Assembly: GCA_023424785.1 (NCBI GenBank)
Contig: JAFADP010000038.1
Coordinates: 1-14,454 of the forward strand
Reading direction: 5' to 3'
Source of the DNA: Bacillota bacterium
GTDB lineage: Bacteria > Bacillota > Clostridia > Clostridiales > Clostridiaceae
Length of the DNA stretch: 14,454 nt
The notes under the pieces were generated by a model, which had not been told where the DNA came from, did not search any database, and was given only the letters and a program-made list of their open reading frames with translations. Shown here in pieces: positions 8,417 to 14,454 of the stretch; the first letter of the stretch is position 1; each line of letters begins with the position of its first letter. A program made the translations under genes and the position numbers.

Positions 8417-8764
8417 AAAAACCCCCCCTAAATATTTCCTTTTGGAAACAGTTTCAATGTAAATTATATAAAATATTGGTTCATTATGGCAAGGGGGAAA
8501 ATGTAGAATGTAGGAGAAATTAACATACAAAAAAGTACATTTATATATAAAAAAAGACTTTTGAATTAAACTTAGGCTAGTATATTTAAATTTTTATGAT
8601 AATATTTATTATTCAGCACATATTGTGGTAATATAAGGTATAGATTAATAATTTATAATATGGATAAAATATAAAAGATTAAGACAGGTGTGCATTATAC
8701 ATTTATATATTGAGAAAACTAGAGAAAATGAGAAATTTATTAAATTGTAAAAAGGAGAATAATA
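8417..8764. other. Divergent intergenic region between the surface-protein gene and rnr
   Basis: A 348-base region with no credible gene. It holds the surface gene's ribosome binding site and promoter on the minus strand, a short 5-bp hairpin (TTTCC/GGAAA, 8435-8448) and an 11-bp palindrome (GAAACAGTTTC, 8445-8455) near the expected start of that transcript. On the plus side, the rnr ribosome binding site (AAAGGAG) is clear. AT-rich stretches such as TATAAT (8654-8659) could be an rnr -10 box, but no -35 hexamer sits at a proper distance, so the rnr promoter is unresolved. Confidence 0.6.
8463..8492 (-). promoter_or_regulatory. Candidate promoter of the surface-protein gene
   Basis: On the minus strand TTGCCA (8492-8487) and TATAAT (8468-8463) are separated by 18 nt. 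This places a transcript start about 40 nt upstream of the ATG, next to the GAAACAGTTTC palindrome. Confidence 0.5.
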
Positions 8765-10990
8765 ATGGGAATTAAAAATACATTGTTAGAATTTATGCGT
8801 GAAGAAGCATATAGACCAATGGATATTCAAGAACTTGTTGCAGTTTTTGATATAAATGAAAATGAATATAAAGCCTTTAAAAAGACCTTGAAAACAATGG
8901 AAAAAGAAGGTCTTATAATGAGAACAAAAAAAGATAAATATGCAGTTCCAGAAAGACTAGGTTTAATTACAGGAAAGCTTCAAGCACATGCAAAAGGATT
9001 TGGATTCCTTATTCCTGATAAAGAAGGAGAAAAGGATGTTTTTATTCCAAGTACATGCATTAATGGTGCAATGAATGGAGATAAAATATTAGTTCAAATA
9101 ACTAGAGAAGATAAAATGGGGAAAAAAAGAGAAGGAGAAGTTGTCCAAATTATTGAAAGAGGAAATAAAAAGCTTATTGGAAGATACGAAGATAGTAGAA
9201 ATTTTGGATTTGTAGTTGCAGAAGATACTAAAATTAATCAAGATATCTTTGTTTCAAAAAATGATAGAAATGGTGCAAAAGATGGAGATATAGTAGTTGT
9301 AGAAATTACTAAATGGCCAGAAAAGAGAAGAAGCCCAGAAGGGAAAATTACAGAAGTTCTAGGAAAGAAGGGGGATAAAGGATTAGATATTTTAACTATA
9401 ATTAAAAAGTTTGGTTTACCTGAAGAGTTCCCAGAAAAGGTGTTAAATTTTGCAGCAGGAATTGAAGAAGAAATTCCTAAAAAAGAATATGAAAGAAGAA
9501 CAGACTTAAGAGACGTAAGAATGGTAACTATAGATGGTGAAGATGCTAAAGACTTAGATGATGCAGTATCTATAGAAAAGTTACCTAATGGAAGATATAA
9601 ATTAGGAGTGCATATAGCAGATGTTTCTCATTATGTAAGAGAAAAGAATCCTTTAGATAAAGAAGCATTAAAAAGAGCTACTTCTGTTTACTTAATAGAT
9701 AGAGTTATTCCTATGCTTCCAAAGAAGTTATCTAATGGAATATGTTCTTTAAATCCTAAGGTAGATAGATTAGCACTAAGTTGTATTATGATTATTGATA
9801 ATAATGGTAAAGTATTAGAGCATGAAATATGTGAATCAGTAATTAAAACTAATGAAAGAATGACTTATACAGATGTAACTAAGATACTTAGAGACAATGA
9901 TGAAGAGTTAATTAAAAAATATGATTATCTTGTAGATGATTTTAAAACTATGGAAGAGCTTTGTAATATTCTTTATAAGAAGAGAATTAAAAGAGGTGCT
10001 ATAGACTTTGATTTTGAAGAAGCTAAAATAACATTAAATGAAAAAGGAAAGCCAATAGATATAAGACCTTATGAAAGAGAAATTGCAAATAGGATGATAG
10101 AAGAATTCATGCTAGTATGTAACGAAACAGTAGCAGAGTATATGTATTGGACTAATCTTCCTTTTGTATATAGAATTCACGAAGATCCAGATGATGAAAA
10201 GCTTGAAAAGTTTAAGGAATTTGTATATAACTTAGGATACTTTATAAAATGGGGAGGTGAAATAAAGCCAAGAAATCTTCAAGAAATATTAGATAAGGTA
10301 AAAGGAAAGAAGGAAGAGATAGTAGTAAGTACACTATTATTAAGAAGTATGATGCAAGCTAGGTATTCTCCAGAATGTGTAGGACACTTTGGATTAGCAG
10401 CTAAATACTACTGCCACTTTACATCACCAATAAGAAGATATCCTGATTTACAAATTCATAGAATTATAAAGGAACATTTAAATGGAAAAATTGATGAAGG
10501 AAGAGCTAAGAAACTATCAACAATAGTTGATACAGCGTCTAAACAATCTTCAGAAATGGAAAGATTAGCTCAAGAAGCAGAAAGAGAAGTAGATGACTTA
10601 AAGAAAGCAGAATTTATGCTTGATAAAATTGGAGAAGAATTTGATGGAATTATATCTTCTGTCACTTCATTTGGTATGTTTGTAGAGTTACCAAATACAA
10701 TTGAAGGTCTTGTTCATATAACTGCATTAGATGATGATTATTATATTTATGATGAAGCTCATCTTTCACTAATTGGAGAAAGAACTAAGAAGATTTATAG
10801 ACTTGGAGATTCAGTAAAAGTAGTTTGTAGTAGAGTAGATATTCCAAATCGTGAAATATTCTTTGAAGTAATAGAAGATGAAAACTCAAGGGTGGAAATA
10901 AAAGCAACTAAAGAATTGATAGAAAAATTACCAGAAGTTAAAGAATCTTTAAAAGAACCTGTTGAAGGTGATGCTGAAGATGTATTATAA
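8765..10990 (+). CDS. rnr: Ribonuclease R
   Basis: Processive 3'-to-5' hydrolytic exoribonuclease that degrades structured RNA. It works with tmRNA-SmpB in decay of nonstop mRNA and in RNA quality control. The 741 residues show an N-terminal winged-helix region (about 1-65), two cold-shock/OB domains (about 75-225), the RNB catalytic domain starting near 230, and a C-terminal S1 domain (about 625-705, FDGIISSVTSFGMFVEL). The catalytic Asp cluster is intact in TIDGEDAKDLDDAV: D257, D263, D265 and D266. The RNB motifs HFTSPIRRYPDLQIHR and FVYRIHEDP are also present. The acidic tail after S1 is short. Start: AAAAGGAG 8 nt before ATG. smpB follows about 40 nt downstream with no terminator between, so the two are probably co-transcribed. 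Confidence 0.98.
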   Translation: MGIKNTLLEFMREEAYRPMDIQELVAVFDINENEYKAFKKTLKTMEKEGLIMRTKKDKYAVPERLGLITGKLQAHAKGFGFLIPDKEGEKDVFIPSTCINGAMNGDKILVQITREDKMGKKREGEVVQIIERGNKKLIGRYEDSRNFGFVVAEDTKINQDIFVSKNDRNGAKDGDIVVVEITKWPEKRRSPEGKITEVLGKKGDKGLDILTIIKKFGLPEEFPEKVLNFAAGIEEEIPKKEYERRTDLRDVRMVTIDGEDAKDLDDAVSIEKLPNGRYKLGVHIADVSHYVREKNPLDKEALKRATSVYLIDRVIPMLPKKLSNGICSLNPKVDRLALSCIMIIDNNGKVLEHEICESVIKTNERMTYTDVTKILRDNDEELIKKYDYLVDDFKTMEELCNILYKKRIKRGAIDFDFEEAKITLNEKGKPIDIRPYEREIANRMIEEFMLVCNETVAEYMYWTNLPFVYRIHEDPDDEKLEKFKEFVYNLGYFIKWGGEIKPRNLQEILDKVKGKKEEIVVSTLLLRSMMQARYSPECVGHFGLAAKYYCHFTSPIRRYPDLQIHRIIKEHLNGKIDEGRAKKLSTIVDTASKQSSEMERLAQEAEREVDDLKKAEFMLDKIGEEFDGIISSVTSFGMFVELPNTIEGLVHITALDDDYYIYDEAHLSLIGERTKKIYRLGDSVKVVCSRVDIPNREIFFEVIEDENSRVEIKATKELIEKLPEVKESLKEPVEGDAEDVL

Positions 10991-11030
10991 TCTTATATAT
11001 GTAAAATAAAAACCTAAGTGGGTGAGAGTA

Positions 11031-11501
11031 TTGGTAAGAAAGAAGAATAGTAATTCGCTGGCAGAAAATAGAAAAGCTAGACATGATTATTTTATAGAAG
11101 AAACCATAGAGGCAGGGTTAGCTTTAGTTGGTACAGAAGTTAAATCTATTAGAAATGGCAAGTGTAATTTAAAAGATTGCTACGCAGATATTGATAATGG
11201 AGAAGCCTTTATAAAACAAATGCATATAAGTCCTTATGAACAAGGAAATATATTTAATGTAGATCCTTTAAGAGAAAGAAAGCTTTTACTTCACAAAGCT
11301 GAAATTGCAAGACTTTTAGGATTAGTTCAAAGAGATGGTTATACATTAGTACCACTATCTTTATATCTTAAAAATGGTAAGGTTAAGGTAGCTATAGGAG
11401 TATGTAGAGGTAAGAAAAATTACGATAAGAGAGATTCTATGCTAGAGAAGGCTCACAAAAGAGATATGGATAGAGCTATTAAAGAAAGAAATAGATATTA
11501 A
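11031..11501 (+). CDS. smpB: SmpB, tmRNA-binding protein
   Basis: Partner of tmRNA in trans-translation: it binds the tRNA-like domain, brings it to the A site of stalled ribosomes and inserts its C-terminal tail in the empty mRNA channel. The 156-residue product begins VRKKNSNSLAENRKARHDYF, which matches the usual SmpB N-terminus. It contains GTEVKSIRNGKCNLKD and the conserved ISPYEQGN segment, and it ends in a basic helix-forming tail (GKKNYDKRDSMLEKAHKRDMDRAIKERNRY). I chose the TTG at 11031 because GGTGAG stands just before it. An in-frame GTG at 11022 would add MRV and has no ribosome binding site. rnr precedes it, and its RNA partner lies 1.7 kb downstream. Confidence 0.97.
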   Translation: MVRKKNSNSLAENRKARHDYFIEETIEAGLALVGTEVKSIRNGKCNLKDCYADIDNGEAFIKQMHISPYEQGNIFNVDPLRERKLLLHKAEIARLLGLVQRDGYTLVPLSLYLKNGKVKVAIGVCRGKKNYDKRDSMLEKAHKRDMDRAIKERNRY

Positions 11502-11505
11502 AATA

Positions 11506-11550
11506 GAGGCTGTGTCAAAATATTATAATATTTTGAACCAGCTTCCTTTT
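11506..11550 (+). terminator. Terminator after smpB
   Basis: A long hairpin: a 7-bp outer stem (11506-11512 with 11539-11545, one G-T pair), a 2x2 mismatch, and a 10-bp inner stem (TCAAAATATT/AATATTTTGA) with almost no loop, followed by TTTT. It separates smpB from the next gene. Confidence 0.78.
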
Positions 11551-11570
11551 ATAAGGAGGGTGATGGTCAT

Positions 11571-12827
11571 TTGAAATTTTTAAAAGATGAGAGTACGAAA
11601 AATTACTTTTTATTAATTACTTATGCTATTGTACTAGCTTATGTTTTCTTAAACTTAGGGACAGTAGGAAGCGTAATTGGAGCTATTCTTGGTTATTTAA
11701 GTCCATTTATAATTGGTGCTTGTATGGCATTTGTTATTAATTTGCCTATGAAGGCATATGAAGATAGATTGCTTTCTAAATTTATAAAAAATAATAAAAG
11801 CAAATTAAAAAGACCATTAGCATTAATACTTACTATATTAAGTATTGTTTTACTTATTGTAGGTTTAATAACTTTTGTTGTTCCACAATTAGTAGAAAGT
11901 GCTTCAACATTAGTTAAAAATGTACCACAATATGCTCAAAGCTTAGAAAACTTTTTAACAGAACAATTTAATAATAGTGGTTTACTTAATCAAGACTTTG
12001 TAAATGATATGTATAATAAAATAGTATCTATGGGAGAAGACATAATAGCTATTGTTGGTCAACTTGTAGGAACAATATTTTCTCATGCATTAGATATTAC
12101 AATAGGTGTAACATCAACAATAGTAAATATTGTACTAGCTTTTATAGTTTCTATTTATATTTTATTAAGTAAAGAAAAATTATCATTACAAATAAAGAAA
12201 ATATTCTATGCTTATTTACCTAAGGAAAAAGTAAAAAAAATATTAAAGGTAGCAGCTATATCAAATATAAAGTTTTCTAGATTTGTAACAGGTCAGTGTA
12301 TAGAAGCTGTTATATTAGCAATTTTATGTTTTATAGGAATGGGAATATTTAAGATGCCATACACACTTCTTATTAGTACAATAATAGGAGTAACTGCATT
12401 AGTGCCTATATTTGGGGCATTTGCAGGGGCAGTGCTTTCAGGCTTTATAGTTGTTATGGTACAGCCAGAAAAACTAATACTATTTATTATAATATTTATA
12501 GTTATACAACAAATAGAAGGTAACTTAATATATCCATTTGTAGTAGGAAACTCAATAGGATTATCAGCATTATGGGTGCTATTTGCAATAACTGTTGGTG
12601 GAAATAGTGCTGGAGTTCTAGGAATGTTACTTGGAGTTCCTCTATTTGGAGTACTATACACAGTATTATCAATAGTAACTAATAATAGATTGAAGAAGCG
12701 AAATATAGATATAAATGCAATAGAAGAGGAACTAAAAAAAGAAGTAGAAGAAGTTACTCAAGATAATGATGATGATAAAAGGCAAGATGAAAAATTAAAT
12801 AATAAGCAAAAAGAAAAAAGTAACTAG
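11571..12827 (+). CDS. AI-2E family (PerM/TqsA-type) membrane transporter
   Basis: Integral membrane protein of 418 residues. N-terminal helices (about 13-30, 33-61 and 82-107) are followed by an amphipathic segment with coiled-coil character (VESASTLVKNVPQYAQSLEN). A C-terminal helical block has the family's conserved patterns (ISNIKFSRFVTGQ, GVTALVPIFGAFAG, QQIEGNLIYPFVVG, GVLGMLLGVPLFGVLY). The last 40 residues are highly charged and cytosolic. The family includes exporters of the quorum signal AI-2 and Na+/H+ antiporters, so the substrate cannot be assigned. The start is TTG at 11571: AAGGAGGG lies about 10 nt upstream, and the nearer ATG and GTG codons run into a stop at once. The family often sits near unrelated housekeeping genes in clostridia. 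Its stop codon lies inside the following terminator. Confidence 0.92.
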   Translation: MKFLKDESTKNYFLLITYAIVLAYVFLNLGTVGSVIGAILGYLSPFIIGACMAFVINLPMKAYEDRLLSKFIKNNKSKLKRPLALILTILSIVLLIVGLITFVVPQLVESASTLVKNVPQYAQSLENFLTEQFNNSGLLNQDFVNDMYNKIVSMGEDIIAIVGQLVGTIFSHALDITIGVTSTIVNIVLAFIVSIYILLSKEKLSLQIKKIFYAYLPKEKVKKILKVAAISNIKFSRFVTGQCIEAVILAILCFIGMGIFKMPYTLLISTIIGVTALVPIFGAFAGAVLSGFIVVMVQPEKLILFIIIFIVIQQIEGNLIYPFVVGNSIGLSALWVLFAITVGGNSAGVLGMLLGVPLFGVLYTVLSIVTNNRLKKRNIDINAIEEELKKEVEEVTQDNDDDKRQDEKLNNKQKEKSN

Positions 12828-12844
12828 TGTATAGTTACTTTTTT
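12814..12844. terminator. Bidirectional terminator after the AI-2E-family gene
   Basis: A perfect 13-bp inverted repeat (12814-12826 with 12832-12844) with a 5-nt loop. It has T-rich flanks in both directions and overlaps the stop codon at 12825-12827. It can also serve the small minus-strand gene that ends at 12860. Confidence 0.88.
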
Positions 12845-12859
12845 CTTAAATAGATTATG

Positions 12860-13045
12860 CTAAAAATGAATTAAAGGCATAAAGTTTATTTTTTGGTTAT
12901 AACTTTTAGTAGAGCCATCGTTATAAGTGGAGGAAGTGATTATTATTGCATTAATAAGTAATAAGAATAAAATAAGTAATAAGAGAAGAGTTCTTATATG
13001 ATTTTCCTTAAGAAATAATTTCAAGTCTTTTAACCAAGTATACAT
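12860..13045 (-). CDS. Small single-span membrane protein, function unknown
   Basis: A 61-residue reading frame on the minus strand. A charged N-terminal stretch (MYTWLKDLKLFLKENHIRT) is followed by one strongly hydrophobic helix (about 19-37, LLLLLILFLLLINAIIIT) and a polar tail with SSTYNDGSTKSYNQK. I do not recognise a family. The case for a real gene is the very good ribosome binding site (AAGGAGGAAGTG, with AGGAGG about 12 nt before the ATG), a tidy fit between the shared terminator downstream and the ssrA promoter region upstream, and a coherent membrane-protein composition. Against it are its short length and the lack of a clear promoter; TATACT (13089-13084, minus strand) could be a -10 box without a good -35. 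The tail predicted outside the membrane has no Cys and no known motif. Confidence 0.6.
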   Translation of the reverse strand: MYTWLKDLKLFLKENHIRTLLLLLILFLLLINAIIITSSTYNDGSTKSYNQKINFMPLIHF

Positions 13046-13118
13046 TTTTTATCACTTCCTCCTTAATTTAATAGTACTAACAAAGTATATTATGCTCAAA
13101 AATTTTAAAAATATGTCA

Positions 13119-13147
13119 TTGACATAAAATTTTTTATATTATATAAT
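13119..13147 (+). promoter_or_regulatory. Consensus sigma-A promoter of ssrA
   Basis: TTGACA (13119-13124) and TATAAT (13142-13147), both perfect, stand 17 nt apart. Transcription should begin near 13154, which gives a leader of about 88 nt before the mature tmRNA 5' end at 13242, presumably removed by RNase P. The -35 box lies in a 13-bp palindrome (ATGTCATTGACAT, 13113-13125). Confidence 0.88.
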
Positions 13148-13337
13148 AAGCTACTGAAGAAAATAAAATTGAATATAAATTCAGTTTATTAAAACTTCAA
13201 ATTATCCCGTAATGCAAAGTAATCTAATATGCTAATAACATGGGGATGTTATGGCTTCGACGGGGGTAAGATGGGTTTGATAAGCGAGCCGAGGGAAGCA
13301 TGGTGCCTCGATAATAAAGTATGCATTAAATATAAAC

Positions 13338-13367
13338 GCAGAAGAAAATTTTGCATTAGCAGCTTAA
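13338..13367 (+). other. tmRNA tag-peptide reading frame (AEENFALAA)
   Basis: Resume codon GCA at 13338, then GAA GAA AAT TTT GCA TTA GCA GCT and stop TAA (13365-13367), give the tag AEENFALAA. It ends in ALAA, the signal read by ClpXP-type proteases, and resembles known clostridial tags. The frame lies in the 5' exon and is not touched by the intron. Confidence 0.93.
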
Positions 13368-13580
13368 TATAAGCCGCTCATCCGTCCAGATTGCCTACGA
13401 TTTGGGTAGCGGGTGTCATAAAAGTGGGGAACGAAGTCTAGCAAAGCTTTGAGCTAGAGGGGTATTCATGAAGCTAGCAAATTAGATGCCTGCCTATAGG
13501 CACTCTAAGGCGCGAAACTTAAATATATAGGCTACGCTCGTAGAAAGTCAGGCTGGTCTGCTTTCGGACAGGGGTTCGAT

Positions 13581-13890
13581 TTATGAAAAAGTCGCCTTAT
13601 ATAGCAATATATAAGTGAAAACTTGGCTTTATCGGTGAAACCGCAGCAAGTAAAGTTGGTGGCAATACCGAGTGGTATGTGAAGAAATTCAACAGCCGCG
13701 TATCGACTTATAGATTCCTAAAGCTAAAGCTATGGAATACTAGGATAGAAGATATATGCATTTTAAAATGTAAATCTAAGCTTCTATAATATGCCAGGTT
13801 CCAAATTAAAAATAAATATTTGGAAAAGATATAGTCAGGACCAGTTATTTCCTTAAAGGAAATATTTATCGAAAGAATGGAAAGCTGCCG
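13581..13890 (+). mobile_element. Group I self-splicing intron in the tmRNA T-loop
   Basis: A 310-nt intron that follows U13580 and ends at G13890 (omega-G). P1: exon CGAU (13577-13580) pairs with guide GUCG (13591-13594), placing the required U-G wobble at the splice site. P2: CTTATATA/TATATAAG (13596-13615) with a GCAA tetraloop. P3: ACTTGGC (13621-13627) with GCCAGGT (13793-13799). P4: TCGGT (13632-13636) with ACCGA (13667-13671). P5: CCGC (13641-13644) with GTGG (13659-13662). P6: GTGG (13672-13675) with CCGC (13696-13699), capped by a GAAA-loop hairpin (13680-13691). P7: GACT (13705-13708) with AGTC (13833-13836) in the conserved S element AAGATATAGTC. P8: TCCAAAT (13800-13806) with ATTTGGA (13818-13824). 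P9: TATTTCC/GGAAATA (13846-13864). Two extra hairpins between P7 and P3 (13714-13738, 13745-13787) point to subgroup IA, the phage-type group. There is no internal ORF. The boundaries are inferred from restoring a 7-nt T-loop. Confidence 0.93.
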
Positions 13891-13895
13891 ACCCC

Positions 13896-14117
13896 TCATC
13901 TCCACCATGAAAAAATCCTAGATTTTAAATCTAGGATTTTTATTTTTACTATCATTCCCTTTCCTATTATATTTTTAATCCATTCTAATAGCTCATAAGT
14001 TGTTGAAGCTATAGAAACACAAGGAGAAGGATGCTCATTACTATGAATCCTTTGTAACATTATACTTCCTTCACCATCAATAATTCCTGCAATATAAGCT
14101 TTTTCTGTATCTTTCAT
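13896..14117 (-). pseudogene. Truncated LAGLIDADG homing endonuclease fragment
   Basis: On the minus strand, from the ATG at 14117, the product reads MKDTEKAYIAGIIDGEGSI, then MLQRIHSNEHPSPCVSIAS, then TTYELLEWIKNIIGKGMI. The block AYIAGIIDGEGSI is a LAGLIDADG motif, with the catalytic acid at the second-last conserved position. The basic strand and the ELLEWIKNIIGKG helix follow as in this family's domain. Likeness stops near 13950, about 56 residues in; a whole domain needs about 130-160. The frame then runs through the ssrA terminator and into the tmRNA 3' end before a stop at 13896, so the end is not protein-derived. A weak GGATGG precedes the ATG. It is convergent with ssrA and outside the intron. 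It is probably a relic of an endonuclease that once mobilised an intron here or nearby; an active free-standing short form is unlikely. Confidence 0.8.
13911..13947 (+). terminator. ssrA terminator
   Basis: TCCTAGATTT (13916-13925) pairs with AAATCTAGGA (13927-13936), flanked by A's before and a T-rich tract after (TTTTTATTTTT). It starts 4 nt past the encoded CCA. Confidence 0.9.
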
Positions 14118-14209
14118 ATTTAAACCATCCACAATTAATATAGTTATAGTTTTTGCTAATAATGATAATAATATTATGTATTTTTTATGATTTAATTTAA
14201 TAATAGAAT

Positions 14210-14238
14210 TTGACAATGACATTGTACGAATTTATAAT
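14210..14238 (+). promoter_or_regulatory. Perfect sigma-A promoter of the last gene
   Basis: TTGACA (14210-14215) and TATAAT (14233-14238) stand 17 nt apart. A 13-bp palindrome (ACAATGACATTGT, 14213-14225) overlaps the -35 box and the spacer, where a repressor could act; this operator role is inference. Confidence 0.82.
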
Positions 14239-14275
14239 TATAGACACAACTGGAAATAAATAGGAGGTGGTTCGT

Positions 14276-14454
14276 ATGATAAACATTATTAAAACTGCAA
14301 TTATAACTATAACTATATCCTTTATATCAGGAGTATTACTAGATACTTATAAGAACTTGGCACCTAGAGTATTATTTAATATGAGGAAAGTAAAACCTAA
14401 AAAAATAAATAATATAGAGTTTAAAGTATATAAATTTACTGTTAAGAATATATC
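14276..14454 (+). CDS. Membrane-anchored protein of unknown function, cut by window end
   Basis: The first 59 codons of a gene that continues beyond the window. The ATG at 14276 is set by a strong ribosome binding site (AGGAGGTGG, 14262-14270) and lies about 30 nt after the expected start of the consensus promoter. The product starts with a hydrophobic segment (about 3-22, IIKTAIITITISFISGVLL), then DTYKNLAPRVLFNMRKVKPKK and a stretch alternating hydrophobic and polar residues (INNIEFKVYKFTVKNIS), which suggests a beta-rich domain. I read it as one membrane anchor with a basic cytoplasmic region. No family was recognised, and no tie to tmRNA function is visible. Confidence 0.7.
   Translation, partial: MINIIKTAIITITISFISGVLLDTYKNLAPRVLFNMRKVKPKKINNIEFKVYKFTVKNI

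Larger units (their letters stand above)
13242..13907 (+). ncRNA. ssrA: tmRNA gene interrupted by a group I intron
   Basis: Transfer-messenger RNA, which rescues stalled ribosomes with SmpB by acting first as alanyl-tRNA and then as mRNA for a degradation tag. The 5' end GGGGATG (13242-13248) pairs with CATCTCC (13897-13903) to form the acceptor stem, including G3-U70, the alanine identity pair. A13904 is the discriminator and CCA (13905-13907) is encoded. The 5' core GTTATGGCTTCGACGGGG is typical. The T-stem AGGGG (13570-13574) pairs with CCCCT (13892-13896). The gene spans 666 bp, while tmRNAs are about 350-360 nt; the excess is a 310-nt group I intron (13581-13890) within the T-loop. Its removal gives a 356-nt RNA with the 7-nt T-loop UUCGAUA. 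Folding of the tRNA-like domain, and so 3' processing and alanylation, should therefore need splicing. It has its own promoter and terminator. Confidence 0.97.

Noticed and set aside
11506..11550. GGCTGTGTCAAAA in the smpB terminator, which recalls insertion-sequence ends
   Set aside because: The whole element is a 45-bp hairpin followed by T residues, with no partner end, transposase or target duplication; a terminator explains it.
12293..12661. 122-residue minus-strand frame inside the AI-2E-family gene
   Set aside because: Antisense of a membrane protein gene, with no start signal or domain.
13596..13615. Hairpin with GCAA loop, first taken as a possible terminator of a truncated tmRNA
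   Set aside because: No T run follows it, and it fits as P2 of the intron.
13242..13907. tmRNA broken by an integrative element, as ssrA 3' ends are common attachment sites
   Set aside because: There is no integrase or duplicated tmRNA end, and the interrupting piece has complete group I intron pairings.
13708..13908. 66-residue minus-strand reading frame across the intron
   Set aside because: It is antisense to structured intron RNA and the tmRNA 3' end, has no ribosome binding site or recognisable domain, and the RNA pairings explain the sequence.
14118..14222. N-terminal extension of the LAGLIDADG fragment to an ATG at 14222
   Set aside because: These 35 codons give a low-complexity hydrophobic stretch unlike the family; the ATG at 14117 is the natural family start.
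1..14454. CRISPR arrays, tRNA genes or rRNA genes
   Set aside because: No regularly spaced repeats and no cloverleaf apart from the tRNA-like ends of the tmRNA were seen.

Overview
The window is very AT-rich, uses classical AGGAGG-type ribosome binding sites, and carries dense stem-loop/U-tract terminators. Its gene order (eno, secG, rnr, smpB, ssrA) and its tmRNA tag (AEENFALAA) point to Clostridium sensu stricto or a close relative. The species cannot be fixed from the sequence alone.

Layout. Positions 1-1946: the end of a two-component system (response regulator cut at its 5' end by the window edge, overlapping its histidine kinase) with a strong terminator. 2005-2607: a small atypical protein-kinase-like protein. 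2709-4424: enolase, then SecG, each followed by its own terminator. 4523-6547: a membrane-bound, cation-pumping pyrophosphatase with the K+-dependent signature. It converges on a sortase-anchored surface protein (6590-8416, minus strand) across one shared bidirectional terminator. 8765-11501: RNase R and SmpB. 11571-12827: an AI-2E-family membrane protein. 12860-13045: a small membrane peptide on the minus strand. 13119-13945: the tmRNA gene with its own consensus promoter and terminator. 13950-14117: a truncated LAGLIDADG endonuclease on the minus strand. 14276 to the end: the start of an unrecognised membrane-anchored protein behind a perfect sigma-A promoter.

Functionally, 8765-13945 is a ribosome-rescue neighbourhood. 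tmRNA and SmpB free stalled ribosomes and tag the nascent chains, and RNase R is the exonuclease tied to tmRNA-SmpB action and nonstop-mRNA decay.

The most notable feature is that the tmRNA gene is interrupted. Between the 5' half of its T-loop and the 3' half of its T-stem lies a 310-nt group I intron (13581-13890). P1 to P9, the conserved S segment and a terminal G can all be traced, so a complete 356-nt tmRNA should arise only after splicing. A broken homing endonuclease of the type that mobilises such introns lies just past the tmRNA terminator, on the opposite strand and outside the intron. No CRISPR array, complete insertion sequence or phage was seen.
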